Source: Emergomyces orientalis (taxonomy: Eukaryota > Ascomycota > Eurotiomycetes > Onygenales > Ajellomycetaceae). Taken from it: DNA of 64,000 nt. The stretch is from positions 248,001 through 312,000 of the forward strand of contig MOWL01000070.1 in the NCBI GenBank assembly GCA_002110485.1. Reading direction: 5' to 3'. Under the pieces are notes generated by a model. That model had not been told where the DNA came from, did no database searches, and was given only the letters and a program-made list of their open reading frames with translations. A program made the position numbers and the translations under genes. Positions within the stretch are counted from its first letter, which is position 1; each line of letters starts with the position of its first letter. Of the stretch, positions 35,001 through 49,040 are shown piece after piece.

Positions 35001-36240
35001 TGTTGGGCTTCCTGCATATTAAACTGGTCACGCTCAAGCCATCGCCCACTAGCAGTCATTACAGGGATTTGGCAGTTGAGACGGGAGTGACCGGCCTTGG
35101 TAGTAATAACGAGCATTGACAACGGTGGTATAGTAAAAGGGTCAGCCAAAGGGCCACAAATGGAGGCACATCTGTTGGATTTCTTGTCCAAAGTATAGCG
35201 AGAAATCCTGGAGGTACTTGTTCGTTGATTTGTGTGACTGTTGATATTTGTTGAAGCTGGGATAAGGGAGAGATATACCCCCAGCGCTGCGTAGTATCAT
35301 TTAAAAGGTGCAATAGTAGCCTATCAAATCACAGGAGACTCGTTGTTGTGTCTTAATATATTTCAAATTATGCGTTTCGTCCCTCAAGAAAGTGTCTTGA
35401 TTCAAGAATAGTTGTCGTAGAGAAGACCTCGTATATGACGAGGTTCGGCACAGGGAGATCTTGTTGACGAGGCTTAAAAATAACAATACATGAAGAATGC
35501 GGATGACTGGTCACTCATTACTTGGCCAGCGGAAACAAACACGGGGGCTAGTCACTCATCACTTTTGTATGTACAGTACAAGAGAAACGATTTCGACGAC
35601 GGAACAAAGAAACACAAAATAATGACTCTCCACCGAAAACTGAAAAAAAGGTGAAAATGGGAAACGCACAAGCAGAATATTACTAATTCACGGATGAGAT
35701 CGGAGATATAGCACTTTTCACACCAATCAGCGTTAGCAGTTCGGTCATGTGACCAATATCCGCTGCGGGTTGCCTGCTGTAAAATAGTACTGTACATTGG
35801 GTGGATTTTTAGACGAGGTTGGGCTAACATTTGAATGGTGGAAATTTAACAAAAATTCAATCCCCGATCTCGAGTGAGGCCTATCAATTTGCAAGAGTTA
35901 GCTGAATAAAAGACCTCAAGCTGGGACATCTCATTGCCTGCGATTTTCGTTTCGCGCTTGGATGCACGGATGATGAAAACCACATGTAGAGGCTGCTACC
36001 CCATTATTATACAAACATAAACGGCAGGACTATATACACTACATTACAACGTTTATCATGGGCGGCTCCTGATTACTTCATGTTTAGCTACTTAAGTAAG
36101 TACTCCGTAATGTAATATTCTGCCCCTTGTTAAAGCGACAAAATCTCCCCTACCACATAGCGCCAGGGGAACATCTAATCTTTCTTTTCTTTTTCTTTCA
36201 TTTCGAGCGAGAGGAGTATTGACCCTTTGCTAAACTATGT

Positions 36241-36262
36241 ATTTATTTATTTATTTATTATT
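36241..36262 (+). repeat. (ATTT)5 microsatellite
   Basis: Five copies of ATTT, ending imperfectly, in the gene desert. Confidence 0.85.
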
Positions 36263-39200
36263 TCTACACCACTTGATCGCAAGGATATGTGGGGCTCTGC
36301 TTAATATACAAAGTAAGGAAAACCTTGTGGCAAGCATAGCTTGTTACTGGGCTAAAAACCCCCTGCTAAACTACGTATTAATAAGTACCTAAGTATTTAC
36401 TCTATGCCCACTAACTTTTCATAGTTACACCAAGGGATTCCAGTATCTAGAGCCTGACGTTCCTCTCAGTAGGGCACGCATGTCCGGATGTACCGCACAC
36501 AGCTTCAATTAGTGTATTTATCACAATTTAAAAGAACTGGTGATGGGGATGCGGTCAATCGACTTTCGCTTTCATAACCCAGCTCTGCTGTTTGTTTCCA
36601 TGACCTTGCTGGAGGAACTCTATTATCCTCGGACATTCCACAACTCAATTGCCATGTTTATTATTATTGTTGTTGTTGATTAACTTTGAACACGGAAATG
36701 AATAGATAAGAGTCAACACCAACAGCCCCCAGGCTCGCTGTTCGTTTGGTCCAATTTGGGTGGGCTCCATCCACCCCGGCCCGGCATGTCAAACAGCGAG
36801 CAACAATGTCAGTTAAATGTTGCGTGTCTATCTCTCCACAAAATGGCGGACTGAAGCTCCACTCCAAGCCTGGCCCTATTGTCATCATTGGACGCTGTTC
36901 CAAACTAACATTGTGGTGATATGCCACTTTCCGCTCTTCTTTTCTGTCGGGTTCATCTGAAAGTTTGAGGGATGGTCGATCCCTCGTTTAACTTTTGTTC
37001 GAATTTGGTCGGGACCTTGTGGGGGGTGGGGAGAGTAGGAAGCGAAAAATGGGCTCCGCTGTATTTTTGGGGTTGTTCTGTCTCGCAAGTATTCTTTTGG
37101 GATAACGTGGAGTATGCCAAAACCATGGATATACAGGTATATCGTTTCTAGCGTCAAAACCTTTTGCAATTTTCGAGCTATTTCAAAACTGACTCGTTTC
37201 TTCATTACTGTCGAACCGAGTATCTTCGGGGTTTTGCTTCCGTCCGCTACTTTTTAAGCTCGTCTGGCGATAAAAAGATCTTTAACCCCGAGTCTAGTTT
37301 AGCATCGAAACTCTTCAGCAGGGATTCAAGAAAGAAACGAAGTAACTGAATTGCTGTGAGGAAGACTGAGACAAGCGCCTCTACGCAGAGTAAGTCTGCT
37401 CTGTAACCACCCCGGTATCTCGTCTTACGACACTAGTCAGCAGTTATCTGGGTTATTGAGATTAAATGATGACGCTTCTGACCGATGCCATTATGATGAG
37501 AGTAAAAAGCGTAAAACCGAAGAATTTTTGACTTCAAGAAGGGTAGAAAATATTCAAAGAATAAAAACCTATTTTACAGCTTGAACTTCATGCTCAATTG
37601 CTATTACCTAGTATTCCGTATTTTCTCCGTTGTATTATTTTTCCACAACAATTATTTTATTGATGCTATTTTCGAAACTCAAGCTAACTTATTTTTAGTT
37701 TACCTTTTCATCACAGCCCCCTCTTATTATTCTTTGGGGGCCCAAAGTAAAAACTTCTTCATTTTCCTCTTTAAGCAAGTAGACCAGCAAAAATAGAGTG
37801 TTTCTGAAGTTCTTGGCCATATTTTCTTTCCTAGGCGTAATTACTTCATTTATTAATGCGAGATGAGTTCCAGAATGTGGACGTGGCAGAGTTTTTATCA
37901 TTTCTAAACGGAGTAGTTTAGTTCAGCCGGCTTTTTCAGCGCCCTGTATTTTTAACAGCGAAACAGAACTAACTAAATAACTGCGATTGCGACCTTTGGT
38001 CCCATCGGTTTTCTAGTCTCTGGGTCTCTTGTAACTTTGGCACAAGCCACCTCCAAGTTATTGTTATGGTTAAACATGCCGATGATCGTGCTGCAGAAAA
38101 TAGGAAGCTTTTCTTGGCATTTCTTACTACGTAAATCCTCTTGCACTGCGACTGGGAAAGGCCTCGTTGGATAGTAGTAATGATGAAGTTTGTTATATCT
38201 GCACCGAGTCAAATGCGAAAATATTTAATCCTGTATGCGCTCAGAATCGGGCGTTAGATTTAAAATGTAAAGCTGTTATCCGTGAATAAACGCGATAAGA
38301 TTGGGGTTGACAATGGGGAAAAAGGAAACTTTCAAGCTCCTATAACATATGTATTTATAGCATCAAATGCGATACACATGTATGAGGTGTCTGCTAGGTG
38401 ATTCGTAATCCATGACGGACAATCTCGTTATCTAGGAAGTAGTTAGTCTTGACATGACCCTCCCCGAAACTGTTGACAGCTCGAAGCTCATTCCACCCAA
38501 GCAATGCAGAGACCACCATTTTTCGCACAATGAGTAGGCGATCCTTCTAAGAAAAAATAAAGAATAACAAAAAGTGGGCCGGCAGCGGTACACCCCGATT
38601 GATCTCGTCCTCCTGCTGCCTACCCCTGTTGCGGACTAAAGTTAGCTTCGGAGACTTTTCAACTTGCCCTTTCAACCGGCTTTTTGCTCCTTCGTGATTC
38701 CTCTTGGTGAATCCGTTGCCTTTTATTAAAATAAAGTAACAGTCTAAAGAAATAGAGAAGGGTGAGGAATGTGGCCTATTATCAAAAGGTTATCTAAAAG
38801 TGCACAAAGTAAACAGCAAATCAATGGTCCGCTCCACGGCATCCAGGTTGCGCAACATTGGGTATAATTGCGACCAACAGGGGTTTACCCTGCTTGAGGG
38901 GGAACTTGGTTGGCTTCTAGAAGCATGGCCCTTGTTGGCACCAAGTTTGCTGGGCTCCTCCACAAAGTTAAGAGGTGATGCAGGCCATGATCCCAGACTC
39001 TTTTTAGCCTCCATAGGATCCCGTCCAAGAGGAAAAAACACCTCTGGAAAGGATTCGGATTGAGTCACTTATTGGGGGCCAAACTGACAAAGACATCGCT
39101 TCTTGATTCCTCCTACACCCAAGCATTAGATGGATGTCTATCTTGTTGGTTAGTGGGGTAGACAATCTCCTGAGACAAATCAAACACAAGATCTCTGAGA

Positions 39201-41439
39201 GGTAACATCACTCATAACCGAACAGAAAGAACATCGTTCTCATCTAAGTTATAATTATGCTTCCATGAAGAAGGTTGCATCCACGAGGTATGAGTAAGAT
39301 ATTGCAGTAGCGTGTGGGCTAATCCTTTATCCCCTCATGCGAAAAAGGCCAAGCCCATTAAGCAAATAAGCGTGATATCGAGGCTTTCGACTCGAATTTC
39401 TCATGTTGGGGGCGGAAACCATGTCTCCGTGGGTGGTCTTTGCACTGTTGAGGCTGGTTCCTCCCTATTTTCATCCACAGTCAGCACATTGTCTAGTAAC
39501 CCCTCAGCATCGTTTACGTAGCACGCAAGAAGAACCATACTTACTGCGTATTCCAGCCCGGACTCCGCATCGAAATAAGCTGCAAGGGGCAAGCCGCCTA
39601 ACTGTTTAGTATTCATCATCATCCCGTGCTTAACGAGGGGGCACTATGTAAGAGTGGAAGTACGATCATGACTGGTCTGGATCAACTTAAAAGCAAGAGG
39701 GAATTTGTCAATGTACCCACAAGCTGTTCATTGCATAGAGCATCATTGTGCTTCGTCCACGAACGTATTAATTAACACAATGGAGGAGCTAACTCGCAGC
39801 CCAACAAAATTGGCTAGATAATCAGCGTTGAGTCGCCAGCCGTTTTATGTTTGCTTCCCTGTAAATAAGTTCTTTCCTCCACCACGCCACGGGATATTAG
39901 ATGGAATAATGAACACTCTCTTACTTCATGATGGGGTCCAACCCACGCTGCCACCATCCTTAACCCGTGATTGCCCCTTGTTTGGCTCATTTCCCAGCCA
40001 GTCGTATCCTTTTAGCAGTGCGGGAAATGTCGAGAACTGTTGTCGATAGCTTCTCAAATGGACCGTACTACTGACTCGAATTAAGCAACCAATTTCGAGA
40101 AATGCCGGGGTTTTCGCTGGGACACTCTGCTAGGTTAAAAAACGCAACCCCTTATATTAAAGCCCGTTCGACCCCCTTGAATAGTTATCACGTGATTATT
40201 CGCTCCATCAATGCAGAATCCCAGAAAAAATAACACAGGCTTCCCAGCCCTTAAAAGGTCTTCTACGACGAGTTCCACGGAGTCTCCGTCATGCAAAACA
40301 TATCTCTCCGCTGACGCGGGGAATCACACTTCGCTGATTGGAATAAAGTCTAATCAATCGGCACTCAAAGTTTGCGCGTTTGTCAGTGTTTGGCAGTCTT
40401 TCGTATTTTCCCTAGTTTTTTGTATTGTATTTGAAAAAAAATTTCCGAACGGTAAAAATACACCCAACAGTATTACGCAAAGATGGGGTAAATTACAATG
40501 ACCGATTCTTCAGGGAAAAACTCCCGAAGTCGGGGCTTCTGCGGCTAGTCGCGCGGCAGACGGCTTTGGCTCCCAGGCTTCTCCACTACCACTGTCTACC
40601 AGAAGCTTGGAGGCTCCGTGGCTTATTGGCTCGGCCCAATTTTAGAGTCAAATTACGATTTTAAGCTTAGCGTGGCTTAGCCTTGGCTTATCCCTGGCAC
40701 TTGCATCATGCATCAGGCCTCTGAATGGCTGCAGCGTCCCAGAACTGCGGTTGAGGCTGAAAAGCCGCGCGACTGGGCGGCAGGGATCTATGGCCAGTCA
40801 GAGCCCCGCGTTTTCATGCCACCAACGTTGGTTCTCTTTCAAGGCTCAATCAATTGCTTGCGCCAGAAAACCGTTTTTGTGCAACATCAACCGTTCATTG
40901 ATGGAGTATGGTATTGTTATTGGACTGCGTTACTGGCTTTTCACACATGACACGTCGATGATGTTTTCCGCGAATTTTCAACCGAATAGGAACAAATGGA
41001 AAACATAGCCATATATGCTGCCCTTAGGCTACCATTGACAGGGTGTGAGTTTTCTGGGGTATTGGTTTTTAAAAGCGCCTGATTCTTTAGAAATTTCGAA
41101 TAAACCGGCCTATCAGCTTTCTGTTCTTGCAAGTAGAGGCATTTATCCATGTTCAGTCTGATCCGGGCCGCCTTTTGTCGTTCAAATGATTTACATGGCG
41201 GGATAAATTCTCCGTCTCGCCAGGGTTTAGGATCAGCAAGAATGAACGGTGTATTATCGACAGTCAGAAGCGCGAAAACCATCGTTGTTCCATGTGGTTT
41301 CTTGCCCTGAATTCCACTGTACTTACTTTTTCTCATACCTGTTGTGTTACACCAACATTGGACTTCGGTCCGCCAAAAGATCAGCATTTTATGGGGCATC
41401 TTGAGTAATGCGCCAAGGCAACGAAACAAAATGAAATAA

Positions 41440-41464
41440 GAAAGAAAGAAAAAAAGAAAGAAAG
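41440..41464 (+). repeat. (GAAA)n microsatellite
   Basis: Interrupted GAAA repeats in the gene desert; the purine strand is plus. Confidence 0.8.
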
Positions 41465-44400
41465 CAAGAAGGCAAATAATATGGCTTTGATCAGTCATTG
41501 ACGGGATTTCCCCCCCACGACAATGAGAAGGGATTGCCTGGCAATTGCCAAACCCGACATTGGCTAGAGTTCGCCGCTAGAACGGAGACTGATAAATTTG
41601 TCACAAGCTGTTGTTAACCAACATGGCTCTGAATCACACCAAATTTAAATGAAACCGTCTGGCGGCTTCCGACGGCCATGGAGCGGTGTAGATTAACAGA
41701 TCTCATGGTTACACACCGGCATCTATTTTCCCTCCCTTGACGAAGTACTGTACATTTCCCGAAAGCTCAGAGGGTTAGAACCCTCGGGCCAACTCCTGAT
41801 TAAAGTTGTTCAGCAGCACCAAATAAGGGCCATGTGTTGCAAGCCTGATGCGAAGACTATCAGCCCCAAAAAATAATCCATATTATACTCTTGGCTGAAA
41901 AACAATAGCGGGCGTGGATACCGTTGACCCTTTATACTTGTCTATCCCCAAGCACGTCAAGCCCGCGATGGCTTTCTGAATCCGAGGAGCAACCCAAGGA
42001 TACCTTCGACTTGGACCCTCACCTTCCCCTCTCGTTTATCAATTTTTAATGCGCGGAGGGTAATGTAGCACTGTCTATTATTCCGCACTCTACCTTCAAT
42101 CATCTCGTTAAATTCGAACAGCCACCGTTTCCTTTCCCTGCAACGGTTTAATATAAATGTCCCCTAAATTCCTATCCCCCTATTCCGTCTTTGTCTCTCT
42201 TGGCACGGATACGATTGGCCGCCAGTGGGTAGGTAACCTAGGATGGGATGAAATGATGAATAGCAAAGCGCCACAAAAGAGTAGCGTTGGCAAGCCTAGG
42301 ACAAAGGAACTGCGAAAAGGGAAATCTTCAACCAGTCCGGGCTTTTATGCCAGCCGTAAAATATCGATTTATGTATGGATAGTACCATAGGGCTTTCGTG
42401 CGACCTCTGCGAGCGAGTTGTCCGCCCTGCTGGTATGTGTTGATGTGCTGTGCTCTTCACCTCCATATTTACATCATCGTTTCCAGAGCCCTTATGGTAT
42501 ATTTCCTTTTTCCCCCTAGACATTTGCATCCATGGGTATGATCTTACCGTTTTGCTCATCTTTCAGGGACAAGCATTTGGGAATAAAGTTTCCGCAGCAA
42601 AGCTTTGTTCTCTTCCCTTTCTGCATAACCATCCTATGAAACCTCGCTGAGCACATGACAGATAACTCAAGCTTTTATTCCTGCCCATACTCTACATGCA
42701 CACTTCCCAACATCGCCGCATTCCATAGTTCATATGCGGCAACGAGCTCCAAAGCAATCTTCTTGCTTTCCAAATTTACTGGTTGAAACAAAGCCGTCAT
42801 GGTGCGCATTCTCGCATTTTTTAGGCGGAAAATAAAATATCCTGGCAACCGCAACTTCATGATTTTTTTGTGGCCATTCCAAATTCACTGTCTTTCCGCT
42901 CCAGGTTAGTTCATTGCTCTATGTGTTCAAAATCAAGTTTAGCGAGAACAGGATTACTGTCCTTTTTTCACCACATACTTGCGCAGCATCCGAATTAGCC
43001 CCTTGCACTGTACATAAAAAATGCAGACAGTTCGTGAACTACTGAAATCTAGTTTTGAATAATGGGAGCCTCGCAACTCCTTCCCCTCCTTTAGGAACAA
43101 GGAAACATGAACCATCTCGCAATCTGGATGATCATGAATACTCAGTCACTATTCCATGAATATCTGTGATAGCCAGAACCCCTCATCCCGCCGTTATCAT
43201 TACTAGCACATTACCCCCGTCCTTGGCAGCAGACAACCAGCTCCCCCAGGAAGCGAACGACCGAACTGAAAAAGTGGATCAATTTCTCCCGCCGTCCCTT
43301 TCACAGGAACACCGAACATTCGAGTTAGTCAGTAAGCGGCTCCCGCCGGTCATACTAAATGGGTCCATCATCCTCTCACTTACAAAAGCGGCTCCGCATG
43401 AAATTAACATGCCGGGCTATTTTGGAACACGGATATATTGGGGCCAGTTTCTGCGGCGTGCATCGTAGCTTGAACCCTTAATTCCCGAAAAATAAAGGGG
43501 AACAGGAACGGGAACGGAGTCCGCCGATGAGCTCTTCGTATTATTGCTACCTAAACTGACGTTGAAGATCAATCTAATGCTTTTAGATATACTATATTTA
43601 TCCCCTCCGGAAACTAGGAAACTCGACTTACGGCATGTACGCAGTGTATGCGCGTACAATAATGTAGGTACAGTATATGTACGTGTCCATCTCATCACAC
43701 CATTCTGCTTTCAGACAGCAAATTGATGCCCAGTTGAACGTTGGGCATGTTTTGTTACGATTAGGCAGGAAGGAAGAAAGCAAATTTCTGGATTTCTGAC
43801 GGACCTGCATGTTTTTAGGTTTCTGTGGCGGCGTGGTTCCTGATCTGCTGGAAGACAAGCTTTGATTGTTGAAGATGGAAAAGAATACATGCGACTCATG
43901 GTATGGTTTAACCTGCGCCGGCGATTACATTATAGCCACCTTCGGAGTTACAGCAGTCTCGCTACCAATAAATAAATATAATTGGGATTGAGGTATTTGT
44001 TACTTTCTGTACTTTTGTGCAAGCTGCCCAGGTGACCACTCCATAATTTATGTTGTTCGTTTGCTATTTCGCTGCTTCCTGCAGACAATGGTGTGCTAGT
44101 TTCTGGTTATCGGGATGTGCCTGGCTAGCTTTCCTTTATCCCTTTGCGTTTGCGGCGAAGTGCAGTACGTTGGAGGCGAGGAGGCCAAAGGTAACCACCA
44201 TATCTGGTGTTCAGAGTACAGAGTCGACAACCCCATAATCAATAATATAGGATGCCCTGAACAAAACCTGTCGATCTGGGCAAGAATCTTAAAATAGTTG
44301 AACGTGCCACTACTACGACCGTATTTTATTTTACGAACCGAAAATAGTCGACTGGGAGGGATTATGGCGTTTAACTGGGGGCTAAAAACCCCATATTTCT

Positions 44401-46361
44401 GCGCTCTGCAAATGGCCCAGATACCCTGCGAGGCTCTGCAGGGTTGCATCATCTGCATGTTAATCCATGTTAAGCCCACAGCAGACAAGTCCCACTGGTC
44501 CAACTCGGACGACCGCGCCTGTATGTAATTTAAAATCCATCATAACTTTACCAGAACGTGTTTTTTAATCCTTTCTCCATTTTCAATACCATGACAGCAG
44601 TACTTCGGAGCCTCAAGGGGCCTTCATTTTTGCATTTTTCAGCCCTTGTAATCGCCAACTTCGCTGACGCTGTGCCACGCCTGATTGGCTTAGCTGATCG
44701 ATCATTGGGTTTTTCCCTGAGACTTGCGGATACTTGCCCTTCCAGCCAAAGCCGTAGTTCGTCGCTTTCCTCCGTTTCTCGCCCCCGACGACACCAATAA
44801 TACGTTCCAGTACGCGGGTTTCTGCAGAATAGCGTCGAGTCATTGCCGAATCCAAATTAGAGGACGGCGAAAGCTGACACTGGTTTCAAAATAATTCACA
44901 AGGCGTAGCCATTCGTAGGGGCTGAGGTTATTCTTCTGCTTGGACGTGATATTTGCTGTATACTGGCCATTCAACAAGCAGAAGCAGGGAAATATAATTG
45001 CATCATCTTTCCGCTAGCGGTTTGCAGCCCTCCTGTCAGCTTGGCTTGTTGCTGGAACCTGCAGGCTTTGGTGACGGCCATGATGGGGAGGGGTGCGTGG
45101 CGGAAAAGGGGGGGGAGTGATCCTGGGATTGGGTTGGGGTGGCATATGGCGCCAAAGGAGCAGATGAAAAAAGGAAATCCATGATAAGTATTTTCCTTAC
45201 AATATAAAATACCTGCATGATTATCCGCTCGTTAACTAAAAAATGCAAATATTACAGTGCCATATGTATCAAGCAAGGTGATGATTACCGTCGCATTGGG
45301 ACTTCGTTTCCTGGACTATTCTTGCGCTTCTTGCTAGCTCATGATTTTCCTAGTCTGCAGGCTGGTATGGGCTTTATCTATCCTCTTTAGGGTTTATGAA
45401 AAGCAGAAAAGAAGCCTGGGCTGGACTCCATGCATTATTACAGATTTTAAGCACGAAGAAGCGCAAGCGGGGACGAATAGTAATAATTTATTCATAATAA
45501 AAACGGTGCCGCGCCCCTCCCTCCTTTCTGCTTCTCGCCTTGTGGACGAAAACGAGGCGTCTATCCTCTTATCCTCTCTTTTCTTTTTTAATTATTTTAA
45601 CCTGCATAAAGTTCTCTCTACTTTAAATTTCGATGCAGACTATAAATATAATCGAATCCCGCCTCGCTGCTAACACCAACACATTTTTATTATTTGGATA
45701 TGAGAGTATAGATTGGCACCCTCCGTTTACAGCTTACCAATCCTGATATCTCCCCAAGTTAACCAGCAAAAATACCCCAAGAGCAAAGTTCCGAAAACTG
45801 GCATGCTCTACCTGAAAGAGAAAACATAATAATAATTTTATATCACGGATTCTCGAACAAGCTATAAAACTCGTTCTTCATTCACCACGTTCTTGATCTT
45901 ACGGCGCTTTCTGAGCTAGCTCGGATATCGATTGCATGTGGCAGTATATATCGGAATTTCCCGTCGGACTCAACTAGATTGATTGATTTATCTCTCTTCA
46001 CTTCTTGGGCTGTTCCGATTGCTGTCCACCAGCTTGGTTTATCCCAAACGTTTTATCAGGAGCAGGGCTCATTCTTGCATTCCCTTTTCGAACCTCGCCT
46101 GATCCGTGGTGATCTTTTTTTTTCTTCAAATTGGCATCACGTCAGTGTACTGCGAATAACCAAACCAACCAAACCAACGTTCACAAACCTCATCTACCTT
46201 CATAAATCCATTACCCCGTTTTGAAGAGACGGCCGCCAGCATTCTAAGCGCTCCATTTCTGTGGGACGCCAAAAGCCAGTCAGAAAACTTTACCTTGTTC
46301 TGGAACTCAACGAACCACGATTCTACTTTGAACGGTTTAATTCAGACGGCTAGGAGACAAC

Positions 46362-47144
46362 ATGGAGTACAGCCAGCGAGGATCCCCATATCCTCCTCAA
46401 TTACCAAATGATTCTCAACCCTCACGCATATCCATCGGTGCTCTGCTGAACCCACCCCGACAAGCCTCTGACTCTTCGTCCATCCCTCCTACTTCTCCCC
46501 GCCCACACGACTCATCCCATTACTATCACCAGCAACAACACCCACAATATCCAGACCTTCCTTATCGGCAATCATATTACCACTCAGCTCAAAATCTTAC
46601 CAGTGGCCAATCCGTAGAGGGTCAGGCTGCAGGATATTCAGATCACCACCAGGCCCAACGCTCCGCCTCTGCGAACTCTTCTCCGGGGCTCTACCCAAGA
46701 GAACGCTTCCCCTCCGTTTCAAGTAGTTCGTCTGCAATCATTGAAAGGCGGCGTGCACCACGGCCCAAATATGACGAAGAAGAAATGTACTTCATCTGGT
46801 ACCATCGCGTCGATCTACACCAGGAGTGGAAGGAAGTTCGTGAAAGCTTTAACGCCCAGTTTCCCAATCGTCAACGGAGAGGGTTTCAGGGCATCCAGTG
46901 TAAATACTACAGATTCATCAAAGAGAAAAACTGTCCGACACTACGAGAGCAGCGTCGCAGACGGAGCGGCGGCAACGGTGGTGGAAGCGGCGGAAGCGGA
47001 GAAAATGGCAGCGAAAACGTGAGCAGTGGGAGCGATGGGAATTCCCGGAGTAACTTCAATGAGGATTTACCACAATACGGGGTTATTAAGTGGACGGGAG
47101 TCAGGTTTCCGTGGATGAAAGAATGGTCTGGTACGCAGTCATGA
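46362..47144 (+). CDS. Myb/SANT-like domain protein, candidate transcription factor
   Basis: Single exon, 260 aa. The first ~125 residues are Ser/Pro/Tyr/Gln/His-rich and disordered, with the short motif SRISIGALLNPP often seen at the N-terminus of fungal transcription regulators. Residues about 134-195 form one compact basic/aromatic domain (PKYDEEEMYFIWYHRVDLHQ, EWKEVRESFNAQFPNRQRRG, GIQCKYYRFIKEKN) with the Trp spacing and helix-turn-helix pattern of a Myb/SANT repeat. A Gly/Ser linker follows (about 203-225), then a conserved end, YGVIKWTGVRFPWMKEW. I do not recognise a characterised orthologue. An acidic patch (DEEEMYF) opens the domain and the basic RRAPRPK before it may be a nuclear signal. 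DNA binding is inference. The gene sits alone after a 14 kb desert, as often seen for developmental regulators. Confidence 0.8.
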   Translation: MEYSQRGSPYPPQLPNDSQPSRISIGALLNPPRQASDSSSIPPTSPRPHDSSHYYHQQQHPQYPDLPYRQSYYHSAQNLTSGQSVEGQAAGYSDHHQAQRSASANSSPGLYPRERFPSVSSSSSAIIERRRAPRPKYDEEEMYFIWYHRVDLHQEWKEVRESFNAQFPNRQRRGFQGIQCKYYRFIKEKNCPTLREQRRRRSGGNGGGSGGSGENGSENVSSGSDGNSRSNFNEDLPQYGVIKWTGVRFPWMKEWSGTQS

Positions 47145-47739
47145 AATTTTGAATTTTTTTTAACTTTACGGTCTACGCCCTTGTTTTCGCGGCAATTTTG
47201 TCAGCGTTGCTTCTAGTTATGGCAAAATTGTTTTATTTTCAGTTTACCACACGGTCCCGCCATTTATGCACTCGTTGCTTTCCAAAGCTACTTGGCCTCG
47301 CCCACCGCACTTCTTCTATCGTTAGACAATCGAGGTGGCTACTCTGAGGATATTTGTTTCCCCTCCTTTTATCTTGTGTCTGAACAACCATCATCACCAT
47401 ACCCCAGCATTACGATTCTCCCGCATTTATACAAAGATTTCTTTTTGTTTGGTTTTCTCTACTTTTACTGGAGTTAAAAGGATTTGGCCCTGGAGGCAGG
47501 ATGCAATCGAAGTGGGTCGCAAAATCTGCAGGAAACGAATTCAGGCAGGAGGAGCAACTTCAGGATATATCATTGGTGGCGTGCGAAATGTGGTGTCATG
47601 TTCTAGCCCACTGTCGTTTTTTTTTGGCTTCCCTGAAAGGGGTCGGTGCTCTTGTTTTTCTTTACCACTTTTCCTTTTCTTCTTCATTTCATTCTGGTTG
47701 TCTTATATTATGACTTTCTACGCCTTTATTACTATTTCC

Positions 47740-47775
47740 TTTTTTTTTCTTTCTTTTTTTTTTTTTTTTTCTTTT
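47740..47775 (+). repeat. Poly(T)-rich tract
   Basis: 36 bases of T with only three C interruptions, about 600 bp after the SANT-domain gene stop. Confidence 0.85.
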
Positions 47776-47832
47776 CGTTCATGTGTACAAAGGTATCTAC
47801 TTCGGCATCTAGCTATGCAGTTGGCACCCTCT

Positions 47833-47858
47833 ATTTTATTTTATTTTATTTTATTTTT
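47833..47858 (+). repeat. (ATTTT)5 microsatellite
   Basis: Five ATTTT units; the same unit occurs in the opposite orientation at 63375. Confidence 0.85.
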
Positions 47859-49040
47859 GCACCTTCTCTTCTCCATCGCCATATTCCGACCACTGGACCC
47901 CCTCTTTCTTCCAATGCCGAATAATTTTCTCCATCGGCTCATGTACAGATCCGTAAATGCCCCCGGGCTTCTTTCTCCACACTCAAAGGGGCTCCGCCGA
48001 CCCTCAGTCACCCACCAATGTAAACTCGGGCTTTTGAGGGGTCCATAACCCGATCCACTTCTCGTTTAGTCCTCGTTTTCCACCCCCTCGAGCGGCTGAC
48101 GGACCCCACCGGCGCGCCCACTTTTGCTCTCCACTGGTCGCTTCTGTCTCAGAGAAGGCCAGATCCTCGCTTCGGCGCTCATGATCATGATATGGCCCCA
48201 GCTTCCGGTTAGTCACCAACAAGCGGAATTTTAAAGTGATCGAGCCGTCGTTTTAGACCCGGAAAGAACGGAAGTCCCAGGATATCCCCCGAGATTGACT
48301 TACACAAATGCTGTTGTTTCCTTTGAGACTGCGTGTTTCTCACACAATTCTTCGTTCCACTCTCATTTCGCCAATGTCATTTTTTGGTCTGTTTAAAGTG
48401 TACATGAGGATTGTCTATTTTATGACAGTAAATCTGTCTGCTTGTTTACTGAGGTACCAAGCGTATATCTCACGCATTACTTCACTGCTTTCATTGCCCG
48501 TCAAAAACGAATTTTCTTTATATAGCACAATAATTACCACATTGTTTCGGTTTCTCCATTCAGAAAGTTAAATCAGATCTACCACTACCATCACCCCTTT
48601 TAGCGTACATTGCCACCCCCTTGACATACATATGACATAGTCAGGTTTGATTTATATATAGCAGCTATCTGATGCAGACGGGAATCGAATATCTGTTAGT
48701 TTGCAGCTTGAAAAGCCAGCTGGCAAACACGGTATATACCAAGGTACCTATCGGCATGAAGGGGACCTTCCTCAGGCTACCAAATTTAGTTCATCGCCAA
48801 CAATTTTCGGCCCCTTTCTTCTGTTGTTCTAATATGGCTGATGTCCCATCCCTTCCCATTAAATGCTACGGAGCCTGGGCTCCGGTTGCAACAAACATTA
48901 TTAGTGGGTAGATTGGGATTGAAATTTTAGATATATGTTTTATCTTTTTCATTACAATTGAATTGCCATGCTTCATCTTACGGTTGCTACACAATACGGA
49001 CACACAACCACCCTTGTCAGGAGAAGGTTTGCGATACTGT

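Larger units (their letters stand above)
32042..46361. other. 14.3 kb gene desert
   Basis: No open frame in this stretch shows known motifs or joins by splice sites into a protein I can support; the longest (about 40941-41498, minus, 185 aa) looks random. Contents seen: microsatellites at 36241 and 41440, a poly(T) at about 32150-32166, pyrimidine-rich stretches near 36180-36200, and scattered CACGTG/ATCACGTGAT sites (for example near 40190). There are no terminal repeats, no transposase or reverse-transcriptase frames, and no striking AT bias of the kind left by repeat-induced point mutation. The right part (roughly 43-46.3 kb) is likely promoter and leader of the SANT-domain gene. Small genes with many short exons could escape hand reading. 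Confidence 0.5.

Noticed and set aside
40941..41498. 185-residue minus-strand open frame in the gene desert
   Set aside because: Longest frame there, but it starts in a simple (TTTC) repeat, shows no motif or plausible domain, and has no splice-supported neighbours; looks random.
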